Source: CADCWK01 sp965218235 (lineage in GTDB: Bacteria; Chloroflexota; Chloroflexia; Thermomicrobiales; UBA6265). From it: a stretch of 64,000 bases of DNA. This document shows positions 7,512 through 17,498 of this stretch, piece by piece. Numbering within the stretch: position 1 is the stretch's first letter; each line of letters starts with the position of its first letter. The DNA is taken from the NCBI GenBank assembly GCA_965218235.1, contig OZ244596.1, positions 1,302,001 to 1,366,000 on the forward strand, in the 5' to 3' direction. The notes beneath the pieces are model-generated. The model had not been told where the DNA came from. It made no database searches and worked only from the letters and a program-made list of their open reading frames with translations. Position numbers and translations under genes: made by a program.

Positions 7512-8795
7512 GTGGGATTCATCGACGACATCACGACCGTCCGGTTCAGTGGGCGCCACAGCCTCCGCGACATGACGGTGATCGCGGAGGTGCTGGAGGA
7601 CCCGGTCCGGGCGCGGTTGCTCATCGATGGGGCCGAGCGTGACCGGCAGGATCTCCCGGCACGGTTCGACCTCGGCGATGGTGCGGCCGTGGAGGTCGCC
7701 GCCAAGGGACGGACCGTCACGGACTGCGCGGTCATCGACGAGGACCAGCGGACCAGTCTGGCGCTGGCGCCCGACAGCCTGGCCCGGCGCTACCTCCGCA
7801 TCAGCGATGAGACCGCGATCGGGGAAATCGTCCGGGGGATCGTCTTCTTCGTCGTCATCCCGGTCCTGTTCATCGCCGGTCTGGCCCGGCTGATCAATGT
7901 GTCCGCCCTGGAGCGTCCCCTGTCGGCCATCGGCGTGTCGCAGCCGGTCGACCTGCCATGGCCGGCGTCGTGGTGGTTCGTCCCACTCGCCGTCGGGCTG
8001 CTGTTCCTGCTCGGCGTCGAGGAGGACATCCGCAAGGCCTACCGTCACTTCCTCACGGCGACCTCGGAACCGCTCGCTTCGCCGGTGACTGGCCCGGTCG
8101 CAAGCACGACCACTCCGCTGGCAGCTTCGGCACCCGCCCGTGAACCGGACGCGTGGAAGCGGCGGTTCGACCGCTGGGGGAAGACGGTCGAGGACATCAC
8201 GACATCCCGCTTCGCCGGCCGCCACGCCGGCCATGCGCTGTCGGTCGTCTTCGATTTCTTCGACGAGCCGACCCACGCCCGCCTGCTCATTGACGGCGAG
8301 GACCGGGGCAACAAGGGCGTTCCGGCCACATTCGATCTCGGCGACGGCGCGAAGCTCGATGCCAACGCGACGCAGAGGGCCGTGCTCGAGTGCGCGGTCG
8401 TAGCCGGTGGCATCCGGACCCGGCTCACGCCGCTGGACGATCAGACCGAGCGGTTCCACCACCGCTTCTTCGACGCCCACCCAGTCATCGAGGCTATCGT
8501 TCGGACCGTCGGCATCATCGTTATCGTCGGCGCGGCGATCCTGGGCGCGATCGATATCTACAACCTCATCCTCCACTGGGACGTCCTGCGAGACCTGCCG
8601 CTGAACGGATGGCTGCCCGAGTCGATCGATCTGCCGATCGGTCTGACCTGGTGGCAGGCACTCCTGGTCTCGATCCTCCCGGCCGTCTTCGCGTTCGACC
8701 GGGACGTGCGACGCTCCAACGAGGTCTTTCGGCCCGATACCAACCCGACCGAACCAACGGGCGAGGTCGCGGGTCAAGCCCAGCCACACGGCTGA
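7512..8795 (+). CDS. Membrane protein of unknown function built from two copies of one unit
   Basis: About 427 residues. Two halves repeat the same order: FSGRHSLRD / FAGRHAGHA, then ARLLIDGAERDRQ / ARLLIDGEDRGNK, then FDLGDGA in both. Each is followed by a hydrophobic membrane hairpin (about IVFFVVIPVLFIAGLARL plus WWFVPLAVGLLFLLG; and TVGIIVIVGAAILGAI plus WWQALLVSILPAVFAF). A soluble ~100-residue domain and a two-helix anchor are thus duplicated in one chain. I do not recognise the family. The start is taken as GTG 7512, which has GGAGGG 4 bases upstream; ATG 7479 in the same frame has no ribosome site. It lies directly upstream of the putative origin. Confidence 0.65.
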   Translation: MGFIDDITTVRFSGRHSLRDMTVIAEVLEDPVRARLLIDGAERDRQDLPARFDLGDGAAVEVAAKGRTVTDCAVIDEDQRTSLALAPDSLARRYLRISDETAIGEIVRGIVFFVVIPVLFIAGLARLINVSALERPLSAIGVSQPVDLPWPASWWFVPLAVGLLFLLGVEEDIRKAYRHFLTATSEPLASPVTGPVASTTTPLAASAPAREPDAWKRRFDRWGKTVEDITTSRFAGRHAGHALSVVFDFFDEPTHARLLIDGEDRGNKGVPATFDLGDGAKLDANATQRAVLECAVVAGGIRTRLTPLDDQTERFHHRFFDAHPVIEAIVRTVGIIVIVGAAILGAIDIYNLILHWDVLRDLPLNGWLPESIDLPIGLTWWQALLVSILPAVFAFDRDVRRSNEVFRPDTNPTEPTGEVAGQAQPHG

Positions 8796-8969
8796 TCAGC
8801 CCTCGGTCGAGGCCACGCTGCCGACTCGTTCGGGCCGGTGAGCAGGCGGAGACCGTCGGAGAGGAGTGCCAGCGGACTCCTCTCCGACGGTCGGACAGCG
8901 TGCGGATCAGCCCAAGTCCACGGCATTCGGAGGCTTCGGTCCCGCATCCGATGACCAGATCGCCGGGGA

Positions 8970-9300
8970 TAGTGTGTGGATAACTCGTCTGAGGGGGTGG
9001 ATAACCCTGTGGACGTGTGGACAACTCTGCGGACAACCGCCGGTTTTCTGGGGATGAGCGTGGGGAGCACTGGGGACAGAGGGTGGACAGCGATGAGCCC
9101 GTTGGGGAGAACATCTGAGCGTACGAACGCGGCTATGAGGCCGCTGTGGAGCTGTGGACAACTTCTCCCCAGACGATCCGAACCGGTTTTGCCCGTTCTG
9201 CTGGTCATTTCCCCACTTATCCCCATATCCACCGCCCCTACGTCAACAACGTGTTTTTCTCTCTCTCTATCTCTCTTTAACGTAAGAGACGGTAATAGAG
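8970..9300. other. oriC: Putative chromosomal replication origin (oriC) with DnaA-box cluster
   Basis: One perfect DnaA box, TGTGGATAA, lies at 8975-8983. One-mismatch boxes lie at 8996-9004 (GGTGGATAA), 9016-9024 and 9153-9161 (TGTGGACAA), and 9217-9225 (TTATCCCCA). Weaker ones are at 9008-9016 and 9028-9036. At 9249-9300 follows a stretch that is AT-rich for this GC-rich genome, with a long pyrimidine tract, a candidate unwinding element. The cluster sits about 340 bases upstream of rpmH, the place where oriC is found in many bacteria. dnaA, dnaN and gyrB are not in the window. The call is by motif only. Confidence 0.72.
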
Positions 9301-9637
9301 GGAGGGAACGCGATCACGGATCACAGATCAGCCCGCGGGGTCGTCGCCCGTGATTCGGCTGGACCAGCGCGGTCGATGTCTGGAAGAGCTGGTCTGGGCC
9401 AAGCGGGTTGCGAATGCGGGTGACGGTGGCCGCCGGAGTCAGTGACGGTGGCAAGGCGGGATTGACGGGCTGGCAAGCGAACTGGTACGATCCGTGCTTG
9501 CCGTGGCCAACAGGTGGGAGCCGGTCTGTGCCCGATCGTGCCGTGGGCTCCGGTTGCCAACGCATCAGGCACCGGGCATCCAACCGGCAGATCGCCGTCA
9601 CTACGCCCAGCTGCATCCATCAGAGGAGAACGTCCCC
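9301..9637. other. Leader region between putative oriC and rpmH
   Basis: No gene is supported here. Several open frames on both strands lack ribosome sites and family features. The segment presumably carries the rpmH promoter, but I could not choose a convincing -35/-10 pair. AGGAG at about 9624-9628 is the rpmH ribosome site. Confidence 0.4.
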
Positions 9638-9802
9638 GTGAGTCGCACGTATCAGCCGAAGCGAATCCCCCGCTTGCGCAAGCATGGGTTCCTGAAGCGC
9701 ATGCACACCAAGGACGGCCGGGCCGTGCTCTCGGCCCGTCGCCGCAAGGGCCGTCATGAGTTGACCGTGTCCGACGAGGGCAAGTTCACGCAGAACAAGT
9801 AG
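9638..9802 (+). CDS. rpmH: 50S ribosomal protein L34
   Basis: 54 residues with a GTG start preceded by AGGAG. The L34 signature is complete: RTYQPKRIPRLRKHGFLKRM, then DGRAVLSARRRKGRHELTVS. L34 is a small basic protein of the large ribosomal subunit. The C-terminal ~10 residues (DEGKFTQNK) extend slightly past the commonest L34 length. The gene opens the conserved rpmH-rnpA-yidD-yidC-jag order. Confidence 0.96.
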   Translation: MSRTYQPKRIPRLRKHGFLKRMHTKDGRAVLSARRRKGRHELTVSDEGKFTQNK

Positions 9803-9826
9803 CCTTCGGTGCTGGTCGTCAACGGC

Positions 9827-9872
9827 CGAGCGACACGGCGCCGGAGGTGTTCCCGGCGCCGCTCGCGTTTTT
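9827..9872 (+). terminator. Intrinsic terminator/attenuator between rpmH and rnpA
   Basis: The inner stem CGGCGCCGG (9836-9844) pairs with CCGGCGCCG (9853-9861), with outer pairing CGAGCG/CGCTCG, followed at once by GTTTTT. Placed between two genes that are usually co-transcribed, it would let L34 be made in excess over the RNase P protein. Confidence 0.8.
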
Positions 9873-9942
9873 CGGGTGATGACGTTGTCGCGATCGTCTG
9901 CCGCGTTGGGCACGACGGGTTCGGAAACTCCGGGAGGATCGG

Positions 9943-10431
9943 ATGTTTGCACGCGAGCTCCGGCTCCGAAACGAGGGTGACGTCCAGCGGGCCAGATCGC
10001 GCGGCCGGGCTTGGGCCGACGGGCCGATCGTCTTCCGGATCTCCCGTAACCCGAACCTGCCGGATCAGAACCGCTACACCGTCGTCGCCGGCAAGAAGGT
10101 CGGCAAGGCGGTCCAGCGCAACCGGGCCAGGCGGGTCGTGCGGGAGGCGCTCCGGCTCCGGCACCCTGGCCTGCGGACCGGCCACGACATCGTCGTGATC
10201 GTCCGCGGGACCTACGATCAGCTGCCCGATCTCGCGACCGCCCAGCCGATCGTCGACCGGATCATCCGCCGGGCCGGTCTGCTCGTGCCAACGGACTCCC
10301 CCACCGCCCCAGCGCCGGAATCGTCGGATTCGAACGATCGCAACGAAACCGTGACACGTCCGACACCGGACTCGGCCACACTATCCGCGCCGGATACTCC
10401 CGCGACGGGACCGGCGAGCCCACAGACCTGA
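9943..10431 (+). CDS. rnpA: Ribonuclease P protein component
   Basis: 162 residues. The RnpA RNR motif is clear: KKVGKAVQRNRARRVVRE at about residues 51-68, with FRISRNPN before it. The protein helps the RNase P RNA bind pre-tRNA. Typical RnpA is ~110-125 residues; here the last ~50 are a Ser/Thr/Pro/Ala-rich tail without recognisable domain. ATG is preceded by GGGAGG. Confidence 0.95.
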   Translation: MFARELRLRNEGDVQRARSRGRAWADGPIVFRISRNPNLPDQNRYTVVAGKKVGKAVQRNRARRVVREALRLRHPGLRTGHDIVVIVRGTYDQLPDLATAQPIVDRIIRRAGLLVPTDSPTAPAPESSDSNDRNETVTRPTPDSATLSAPDTPATGPASPQT

Positions 10432-10452
10432 CCTGACAGAACGGAGGCGCCA

Positions 10453-10797
10453 GTGTGCGCCACGACGAGCCGTGACGAGCATCATGGCCATCGCCACCAT
10501 CTCCCGCCGGACGACGCGGCGGCTGGCCGCCCGGCCGTCGAGATCGACCCGTACGGGCTCCCCGTCATCCCGACCCGGCGCGGTCCGCTGACGACGCCGG
10601 CGCTCTGGCTGATCCGGGGCTACAAGCGCTACCTGTCCCCGGCGCTGCCGCCATCGTGCCGCTTCTACCCGACCTGCGCCGCCTACGGCTACGAGGCCGT
10701 CGCCCGGTACGGTATCCTTCGGGGAGGCGGAATGACCATCTGGCGCGTCCTCCGGTGCAACCCCTTCTCGCGCGGTGGTCTCGATCCGGTTCCCTAG
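10453..10797 (+). CDS. yidD: Membrane protein insertion efficiency factor YidD
   Basis: 114 residues. The YidD core is complete: LIRGYKRYLSPALPPSCRFY, then PTCAAYGYEAV, with the conserved Cys pair, and the ending CNPFSRGG. YidD assists YidC-dependent insertion at the inner membrane. The first ~40 residues are a His/Pro-rich extension. GTG start with GGAGG 8 bases upstream, 21 bases after rnpA. Confidence 0.94.
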   Translation: MCATTSRDEHHGHRHHLPPDDAAAGRPAVEIDPYGLPVIPTRRGPLTTPALWLIRGYKRYLSPALPPSCRFYPTCAAYGYEAVARYGILRGGGMTIWRVLRCNPFSRGGLDPVP

Positions 10798-10905
10798 CCG
10801 AACCCGGCCGACCTGGTGGCTGGCTTCCCTGCTGTTCGTCGTCCTGTTCCCACCCCTTCGACCACGGCCTGCTGGCCGGCTCGTCGCTGGAGGAGGTCTT
10901 AGCCC

Positions 10906-12171
10906 GTGTTCGATTCCGTCCTGGGAATCTGGTATGCGTACCGCAACTTCCTGCAACTCATCCTGGAGACCATCGCCAACACCGTTCACAGCGGTGGCCT
11001 GGCGATCATCATCTTCACGATCATCGTCAAGACGATCCTGTTGCCGTTGACGCTGAAGTCGATCCGTTCGATGAAGGCGATGCAGGACATCCAGCCCAAG
11101 ATCAAGGAACTGCAGAAGAAGCACGGCAAGAACCGGGAAGAGCTCCAGAAGCAGACGATGGCGCTCTACGCCGCCCACCAGGTCAACCCGGTCGCCGGCT
11201 GTCTGCCGATGATCATCCAGATCCCGATCTTCTTCGGCGTCTACCACGCCATCAACAACCTCGCCCATAGCGGGTCGGGTTACTTCGGCGGGTCGTTCCT
11301 CTGGCTGTCGTCGCTGAGTCACGCTGATGCCTGGCATGTCCTGCCGATCGCCGCCGGTATCTTCCAGTTCGTCCAGATGCGGATGAGCCGGCCGCGTAAC
11401 GCGCCCGCCGCCAGCGACCCGCAGCAGCAGATCATGAACACGATGATGAACATCATGCCGCTGATGGTCGTCGTCTTCGGCTGGTCCTTCGCCGCTGGCG
11501 CCGTCCTCTACTGGGCGACGCAGAGCGTCTACTCGGCCGTCCAGCAGTGGTTCGTCTCCGGCTGGGGCCAGTTGAAGAACTACGCCGACTGGCTGCCGGA
11601 GATGCCGGAGCACCGCCGCCTCGGCTACGTCGCGCCGCGCAACGTCGATGACATCGTCGTCGAGTACGGCACCAACGGCCGGCCCAAGGCCGGAGGGCTG
11701 ATGGGCAAGATGCAGGCCCGGCTCGAGGAGGCCCAGCGGCTCCAGGAGGAGCGCCAGGGCCAGGCAAAGGGGCAGACCGCTCCGGCGAAGGGGACGACCG
11801 GCAAGCCAGTCACCGCGAAGACTGGCGCCGCGAAGGCGACATCGACAGCCGGTGAGACGGCCACCACGACCACAACTCCCGCCACAGCCCGGCCACGCGC
11901 CGGGCAGCGGAGCGGCAGGAAGCGGACGGGTGCCCAGCGCTCAACCGGTGTGAAGCCGGGCATGGCGACCAGCGCCGTGACGCCGGACATCGTCGAGGCC
12001 GAGGTGACCGAGGTCGAGGACGTCGCGCCGGCCCGGCCCGCGAAGAGCAGCGCCAGCTACGCCGACCGCGTCTCGTCCGCCTCCCGCCGCGGCCCGAAGT
12101 CGTCCTGGAGTTCGGCCCGGAACGCTCCCCTCGCCGGAGCCGGCGGGAACACCGAGGCCGGCGACGACTAG
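10906..12171 (+). CDS. yidC: Membrane protein insertase YidC/Oxa1
   Basis: 421 residues of the short type without the large periplasmic domain. The five-helix core includes AIIIFTIIVKTILLPLTLKS (residues ~32-52, the conserved Lys/Arg region), a cytosolic hairpin KIKELQKKHGKN, PVAGCLPMIIQIPIFFGVY and a late helix MPLMVVVFGWSFAAGAVLYW. It inserts membrane proteins with or without SecYEG. After residue ~260 comes a ~160-residue Lys/Thr/Ala-rich tail likely to bind ribosomes. GTG start, with GGAGGAGG upstream. Confidence 0.95.
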   Translation: MFDSVLGIWYAYRNFLQLILETIANTVHSGGLAIIIFTIIVKTILLPLTLKSIRSMKAMQDIQPKIKELQKKHGKNREELQKQTMALYAAHQVNPVAGCLPMIIQIPIFFGVYHAINNLAHSGSGYFGGSFLWLSSLSHADAWHVLPIAAGIFQFVQMRMSRPRNAPAASDPQQQIMNTMMNIMPLMVVVFGWSFAAGAVLYWATQSVYSAVQQWFVSGWGQLKNYADWLPEMPEHRRLGYVAPRNVDDIVVEYGTNGRPKAGGLMGKMQARLEEAQRLQEERQGQAKGQTAPAKGTTGKPVTAKTGAAKATSTAGETATTTTTPATARPRAGQRSGRKRTGAQRSTGVKPGMATSAVTPDIVEAEVTEVEDVAPARPAKSSASYADRVSSASRRGPKSSWSSARNAPLAGAGGNTEAGDD

Positions 12172-12204
12172 GCAGTGGCGACGCTCCCCATGGCGACGTT
12201 CCCT

Positions 12205-12243
12205 GACGATCCCCCGACCCGGCCGGTCGGGGGATCGTCGTTT
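12205..12243 (+). terminator. Strong intrinsic terminator after yidC
   Basis: A perfect 15-bp stem, GACGATCCCCCGACC (12205-12219) with GGTCGGGGGATCGTC (12225-12239), a 5-base loop, and then GTTTG. It lies 33 bases past the yidC stop codon. Confidence 0.85.
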
Positions 12244-12403
12244 GTGCGCCGGTCCGTGCGTTGTGCGCTACCCTTACCCGACGCCCACGCGTTTCAGTAT
12301 CTCCGGGACGATCTGACCGGTGCTGGCGCCGCGGGAACCATGGTCCGTTCGGCAACGAGGTGGGCGGCAGCGCGGGATGGGCAGGGGTGTCATGGAGCGG
12401 CGG

Positions 12404-13231
12404 ATGACCAGCGTCGAGATCCAGGCGTACTCGGTGGAGGCAGCCGTCCGGCTGGCCCTCGAGCAGCTCGACCTTCCCGAAGACCAGGTCGAGATCGAGA
12501 TCCTCGCGGACACCGGCCCGGACGATGACGCCGAGGCGCTCGTCCGCGTGACGGCCAAGGGCATGGCGTCCCAGCCGGAGGTCCATTCGGGGCGGGAGGC
12601 GAGTCGTGACCGGCGGGGCAGCCGGGGCCGGCGCACGCCCGGCGACCGGCCCTCTTCCCGCACGTCGCCAGAGCCCGAGTCACACGAAGCCGGGTTGGGC
12701 GAGATGTACCGTCAGCTGCGCGAGCGGGCCGTCCCCTCCCCCCGCGCCGACCCGGAGACCGAGGCGGTCGCCGTCGACGTCGCCCGGGACCTGCTCCGGC
12801 GGATCGGTGTCGATGTGGACGTCCAGGCGGTCGACAATCTCTCGCTCGTCCCGCTGGACGACGACGACCCGCGGACGATCTTCCTCGACGTGATCGGCCG
12901 CGACCTCGGCCTGCTGATCGGCCGCCGGGGCGAGAACCTCAGTCAGTTGCAGTATCTTGTCACCCTGCTGGTCAACCGGCGCCTGCCGGGCTTCAACCGC
13001 GTCATCCTCGACATCGAGGGCTACCGGCTCCGGCGGGAGGAGGCCCTGATCGGGCTGGCCGAGCGGGTCTCGCGGCAGGTCGCCCGGACCCGCCGCCCGG
13101 TCGCGCTGGACCCGATGCCCTCCAACGAGCGGCGCGTGGTCCACATGGCGCTGCGCTCCAGCCAGGACGTCACGACGGAAAGCAGCGGAGAGGGAACGAT
13201 GCGACGGGTCACGGTGCTGCCGCGTGGGTGA
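12404..13231 (+). CDS. jag: Jag/KhpB-type RNA-binding protein (Jag_N, KH, R3H)
   Basis: About 275 residues. The N-terminal Jag_N domain (MTSVEIQAYSVEAAVRLALE) is followed by a charged linker. Then come a KH domain with IGRDLGLLIGRRGENLSQLQ (GxxG loop) and a C-terminal R3H domain with RRPVALDPMPSNERRVVHMAL (R..H core). This is the KhpB/EloR arrangement; the family binds RNA and influences cell elongation in Gram-positives. The start at ATG 12404 has GGAG 6 bases upstream; ATG 12392 is possible. It overlaps the next gene by 8 bases. Confidence 0.9.
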   Translation: MTSVEIQAYSVEAAVRLALEQLDLPEDQVEIEILADTGPDDDAEALVRVTAKGMASQPEVHSGREASRDRRGSRGRRTPGDRPSSRTSPEPESHEAGLGEMYRQLRERAVPSPRADPETEAVAVDVARDLLRRIGVDVDVQAVDNLSLVPLDDDDPRTIFLDVIGRDLGLLIGRRGENLSQLQYLVTLLVNRRLPGFNRVILDIEGYRLRREEALIGLAERVSRQVARTRRPVALDPMPSNERRVVHMALRSSQDVTTESSGEGTMRRVTVLPRG

Positions 13232-14270
13232 TCGAACGTCCGACCAGCCGACCGACAAGGCAACCGGAAACGGCGATCACGATGGCGCCGGCGCCACCCG
13301 CCGCCGCCCGGTCCGCCAGCCGCTGGGCCCGAAGCCGGGCCGCTCGCGGACGCCGCTGGCCTCGTCCCGCCCGCCCCAATACCTGGTCGTCGGCCACATC
13401 ACGGCGGACCTCCAGGCCGACGGGACCGTCCTGCTCGGTGGGACGGCGCTCTACAGCGCCCTGACCGCCGCCCGGCTGGGCTGGCGGACGGCGATCCTGA
13501 CGAAGGGCGCGTTCGGCGTCGACTTCCAGGGGATGACGATCCCGTCGCTCGAACCGTACGCCGAGCGGATCGACATCATCGTCCAGGAGGCCGCCGGGCC
13601 GACCGTCTTCGTCAACGAGTACCAGGTCGACCGCCGGATCCAGACGATCCGCCACTGGGCACAGCCGATCGACCTGCGCGGGATGCCGTCGCACTGGCGC
13701 AACGCCAGGATCCTCCACCTCGGTCCGGTCGCGCAGGAGATCGACCAGCGCCAGGCCGCCAGCCTGCCAGCCGGCTTCCTCGGTGTGACGCCGCAGGGCT
13801 GGATGCGGGAGTGGCCCCGGCAGCAGGGCGGCCGGGTTTCCCACGGGACGCTCAGAATCGTCCCGGAACTGCTGGAGCGAATCGACAGCGTCATCGTCAG
13901 CTCCGACGAGATCCCCTACGCCCGAGCTGTCGTCGACCAGGTCGCGGCCCGGCGGCTCGGCGTCGTCACCTTCGAGCAGCGCGGCGCCCGGATCATCCAC
14001 CCGGAGATTGGGACGCCCCGCGGCGTCGTCGCGACCCGGAAGCACACCATCGAGTTGCCAGGCTTCAAGGTCGACGTCAGGGATTCGACCGGTGCCGGCG
14101 ACGTCTTCGCGGCGGCCTTCTTCACCAAGGCCGTCGAGGCGACCTCCTCGGCCGAGAGCGCCGGGATGTTCGCCAACGCGACGGCCGCGCTGAGCCTGCG
14201 GGAGGTCGGGCCGCACGGCATCCCGAGCCGCGAGGAAGCCGAGGCCCTGGTCGCCGCCCGGCAGGACTGA
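13224..14270 (+). CDS. PfkB-family carbohydrate kinase
   Basis: 348 residues. The C-terminal PfkB signature DSTGAGDVFAAAFF (anion hole and catalytic Asp) and the N-terminal LVVGHITADL and GGTALYSALTAARLG are typical of ribokinase-like enzymes. The substrate (sugar or nucleoside) is not evident. The first ~45 residues are a low-complexity Arg/Pro/Thr-rich extension, so the working start may be later. The GTG start overlaps the jag stop codon, suggesting translational coupling. Confidence 0.85.
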   Translation: MGDRTSDQPTDKATGNGDHDGAGATRRRPVRQPLGPKPGRSRTPLASSRPPQYLVVGHITADLQADGTVLLGGTALYSALTAARLGWRTAILTKGAFGVDFQGMTIPSLEPYAERIDIIVQEAAGPTVFVNEYQVDRRIQTIRHWAQPIDLRGMPSHWRNARILHLGPVAQEIDQRQAASLPAGFLGVTPQGWMREWPRQQGGRVSHGTLRIVPELLERIDSVIVSSDEIPYARAVVDQVAARRLGVVTFEQRGARIIHPEIGTPRGVVATRKHTIELPGFKVDVRDSTGAGDVFAAAFFTKAVEATSSAESAGMFANATAALSLREVGPHGIPSREEAEALVAARQD

Positions 14271-14330
14271 GCCGCCCGGCAGGAGTGATCCGCCGGGATG
14301 GATCGTGGTGGCTGGGTAGGAGATCTCCGC

Positions 14331-14561
14331 ATGAACGACGCACCCACAGACTTGTGGGACCAGACTGCCGACCGTTACGACTCGGCCGCCGCTGAACTGG
14401 AGCGAGCCGCCGCCCACCTCCGGACCGCCGCCGGGCATTACCGGGACCGGGAAGTCCCTCGCGGCTGCGCTCACGCCTGGGCCGCCCATGGCCACATCGT
14501 CACCTCCCGGCAGCAGATGGACGACAGTGCCATCGTCCATGCGTCACGGTCTGAGCCCTGA
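14331..14561 (+). CDS. Small hypothetical protein, helical
   Basis: 76 residues, ATG with AGGAG 8 bases upstream. The middle (YDSAAAELERAAAHLRTAAGHYRDREVPRG) looks like an amphipathic helical hairpin. A further His-rich segment follows (CAHAWAAHGHIV). No family is recognised. It lies 60 bases after the PfkB kinase on the same strand. The ribosome site and spacing support it being real. Confidence 0.55.
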   Translation: MNDAPTDLWDQTADRYDSAAAELERAAAHLRTAAGHYRDREVPRGCAHAWAAHGHIVTSRQQMDDSAIVHASRSEP

Positions 14562-14564
14562 TGA

Positions 14565-14909
14565 TGTTTCCTGGGTTGTGGCGTCATCGGTTGGGCACGC
14601 TTTCGGCACTACATCGGCCACGGTCACAGCAACGGCCGACCTCGCAGGGCTGTTGACCCGGACTATCTCAAGGAGTTCGTCATAAACCAGCCGGACGGAC
14701 GATCGGTTCGCCATGGAGTTCCCCGCAAAGTAGCGGAAACGGATCCGATATCAGCAATCGGCATCGAATCATTGGTGCCGATCCTGGATGCGCTCGCTGA
14801 CGACGCCGAGCGAGCTCATCGCGCCGGACAAACGATTCCATTCCGGGATCTCGTCAATGAATACCGCAAGGATCTCGGACTGGAGATCGAGCCGCATTCG
14901 ATCGACTGA
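14565..14909 (+). pseudogene. Coding-like remnant without a start codon
   Basis: A reading frame of about 114 codons is open from just after the previous stop to TGA 14907-14909, but has no ATG or GTG near its beginning. The translation looks protein-like, especially the end: SLVPILDALADDAERAH, GQTIPFRDLVNEYRKDLG. The family is not recognised; the C-terminal style resembles small antitoxins. It is probably a decayed gene fragment. Confidence 0.3.
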
Positions 14910-14955
14910 TGACCCTGAAGGTACAAGCTTGAGGTCCAAGATACGTCCTCGCTTC

Positions 14956-15208
14956 GTAGGAGCGACGCTTGCGAGCCCGGCCGCCGTAGCGGCCATTGCC
15001 CCGCAGGGCGATAACGGCGTTAGCGACCATCATGATCGTGATGGAGGGATCGGCCTCAGATAGCTATCCAGTCTCATTGATGGAACGAGCCGGCCTGTTG
15101 GCGATTGGTAGAGATGAGCGTTCCAGGAGCCTCGGTCGATCGCGAACGACAGTCTCGCCTTGCGGCGAAGGCCGCTGCGGCGGCCGGGCTCGCAAGCGTC
15201 GCCCCTAC
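14956..15208. repeat. Long GC-rich inverted repeat element (copy 1)
   Basis: The left arm 14956-15011 and right arm 15155-15208 are imperfect reverse complements of ~55 bases. Both contain the core GACGCTTGCGAGCCCGGCCG in the two orientations and end with the CGCCTTGCGGCGAAGGCC / GCCCCGCAGGGCGA block. The spacer is 143 bases. A related element is at 56053-56279. The layout, two inverted copies of a palindromic unit, resembles REPIN/MITE-type repeats. It fills the gap before mnmE. Confidence 0.75.
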
Positions 15209-15304
15209 AGGACGAGGACAGGTAAGCCAGAACGTACGCGTCTGAGATCGGACATGCATCACCCGTCACGACGACTGCAGCAAATACCGTCTGAGGTGCA
15301 CGCA

Positions 15305-16714
<1,410 letters not shown>

Positions 16715-16789
16715 TCGGGTGGGCCATCGACGCGAGACTTGTTCCTACAGAAACCGATGCTAGTCCGGGATACCATAGGCAGGGGCTGC

Positions 16790-17146
16790 ATGGTGGCGGA
16801 ACGCAAGTTGATCGCCCTGGAAGATATGGTGAGTGGTGATGTGCTGGCCGCCGAACTGGAGCACCACCCGGAAGGGTTGATTCTGCGGCGTGGTGGACTG
16901 GAGGTCGCGACGGTTGTTCCGGGGAGGGAGATCGATCGGCGACTCGCGACTATTCCCGTTTACGGCACGAATGGCGATCCCCTTCCATGTCGCCCGATGA
17001 CACCCGAGCAAGTCGGAAAGATCCTGGATATCGTTGGGTCGATGCGTAACATTGATACCGATGAGATGCACCGCGTCGTCGATGAGGGGCGCCAACGGAG
17101 TATTCAGATGCAGACCGAGGAGGAGCTCGCTCATGACGGTCGATGA
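16790..17146 (+). CDS. Antitoxin-like protein of a broken toxin-antitoxin pair
   Basis: 118 residues. The first half, MVAERKLIALEDMVSGDVLA with HHPEGLILRRGG, is clearly homologous to the gene at 17499-17846, which overlaps an intact PIN toxin. That context and position just before a PIN-toxin remnant identify it as the antitoxin of a decayed locus. The second half diverges from the homologue. The start is the ATG shared with the paralogue (MVAER). Confidence 0.7.
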   Translation: MVAERKLIALEDMVSGDVLAAELEHHPEGLILRRGGLEVATVVPGREIDRRLATIPVYGTNGDPLPCRPMTPEQVGKILDIVGSMRNIDTDEMHRVVDEGRQRSIQMQTEEELAHDGR

Positions 17147-17149
17147 GGC

Positions 17150-17413
17150 ATGAATCTGTGCGATTCCGACTGGACCATCGACCTGCTGAAGGGCCATGCC
17201 GAAGCAGAACGACTGATTCGCCTTTTAATTCCTAACGGATCCTATTTAGGATATTTCGGTTATAGAGGTTTACCAAGGCACTATACACGGTCAAAATTTT
17301 GAATGAAATGAGGATAATTTCGTTGAATCGCTGGACCAGGTCCATGTCGTCAGACCCGATCGCGCGGCGATTTTGAGCGCACCGCCGGGGTGCGCCTGCA
17401 CGAACTGGCATAG
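17150..17413 (+). pseudogene. Degenerate PIN-domain toxin
   Basis: The remnant starts with ATG and CDSDWTIDLLKG (PIN N-terminus with the first catalytic Asp). A frameshift near 17250 moves to a frame reading GEVYQGTIHGQNFE-like sequence (EVYQGTIHGQNFE seen), then an in-frame stop TGA, then NFVESLDQVHVVRPDRAAI. An internal deletion follows that removes the central acidic residues. The native C-terminus FERTAGVRLHELA with its TAG (17411-17413) is still visible and matches RHFDRVPGLWLHEV of the intact neighbour. Local base composition is noticeably AT-richer (about 17222-17330). The toxin is surely inactive. Confidence 0.75.
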
Positions 17414-17498
17414 TGGTCATGTCTCGATTCCACCAGTGAGGGGCGAACAGAGACCATCGACAACGTCATCCCGGATAGGCAGGAGGAGGTAACCAGCC

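Noticed and set aside
7470..8789. 439-codon open frame antisense to the duplicated membrane protein
   Set aside because: Composition is Asp/Arg/Val-rich shadow sequence with no motif or ribosome site; the plus-strand frame has repeats, helices and a GGAGGG site.
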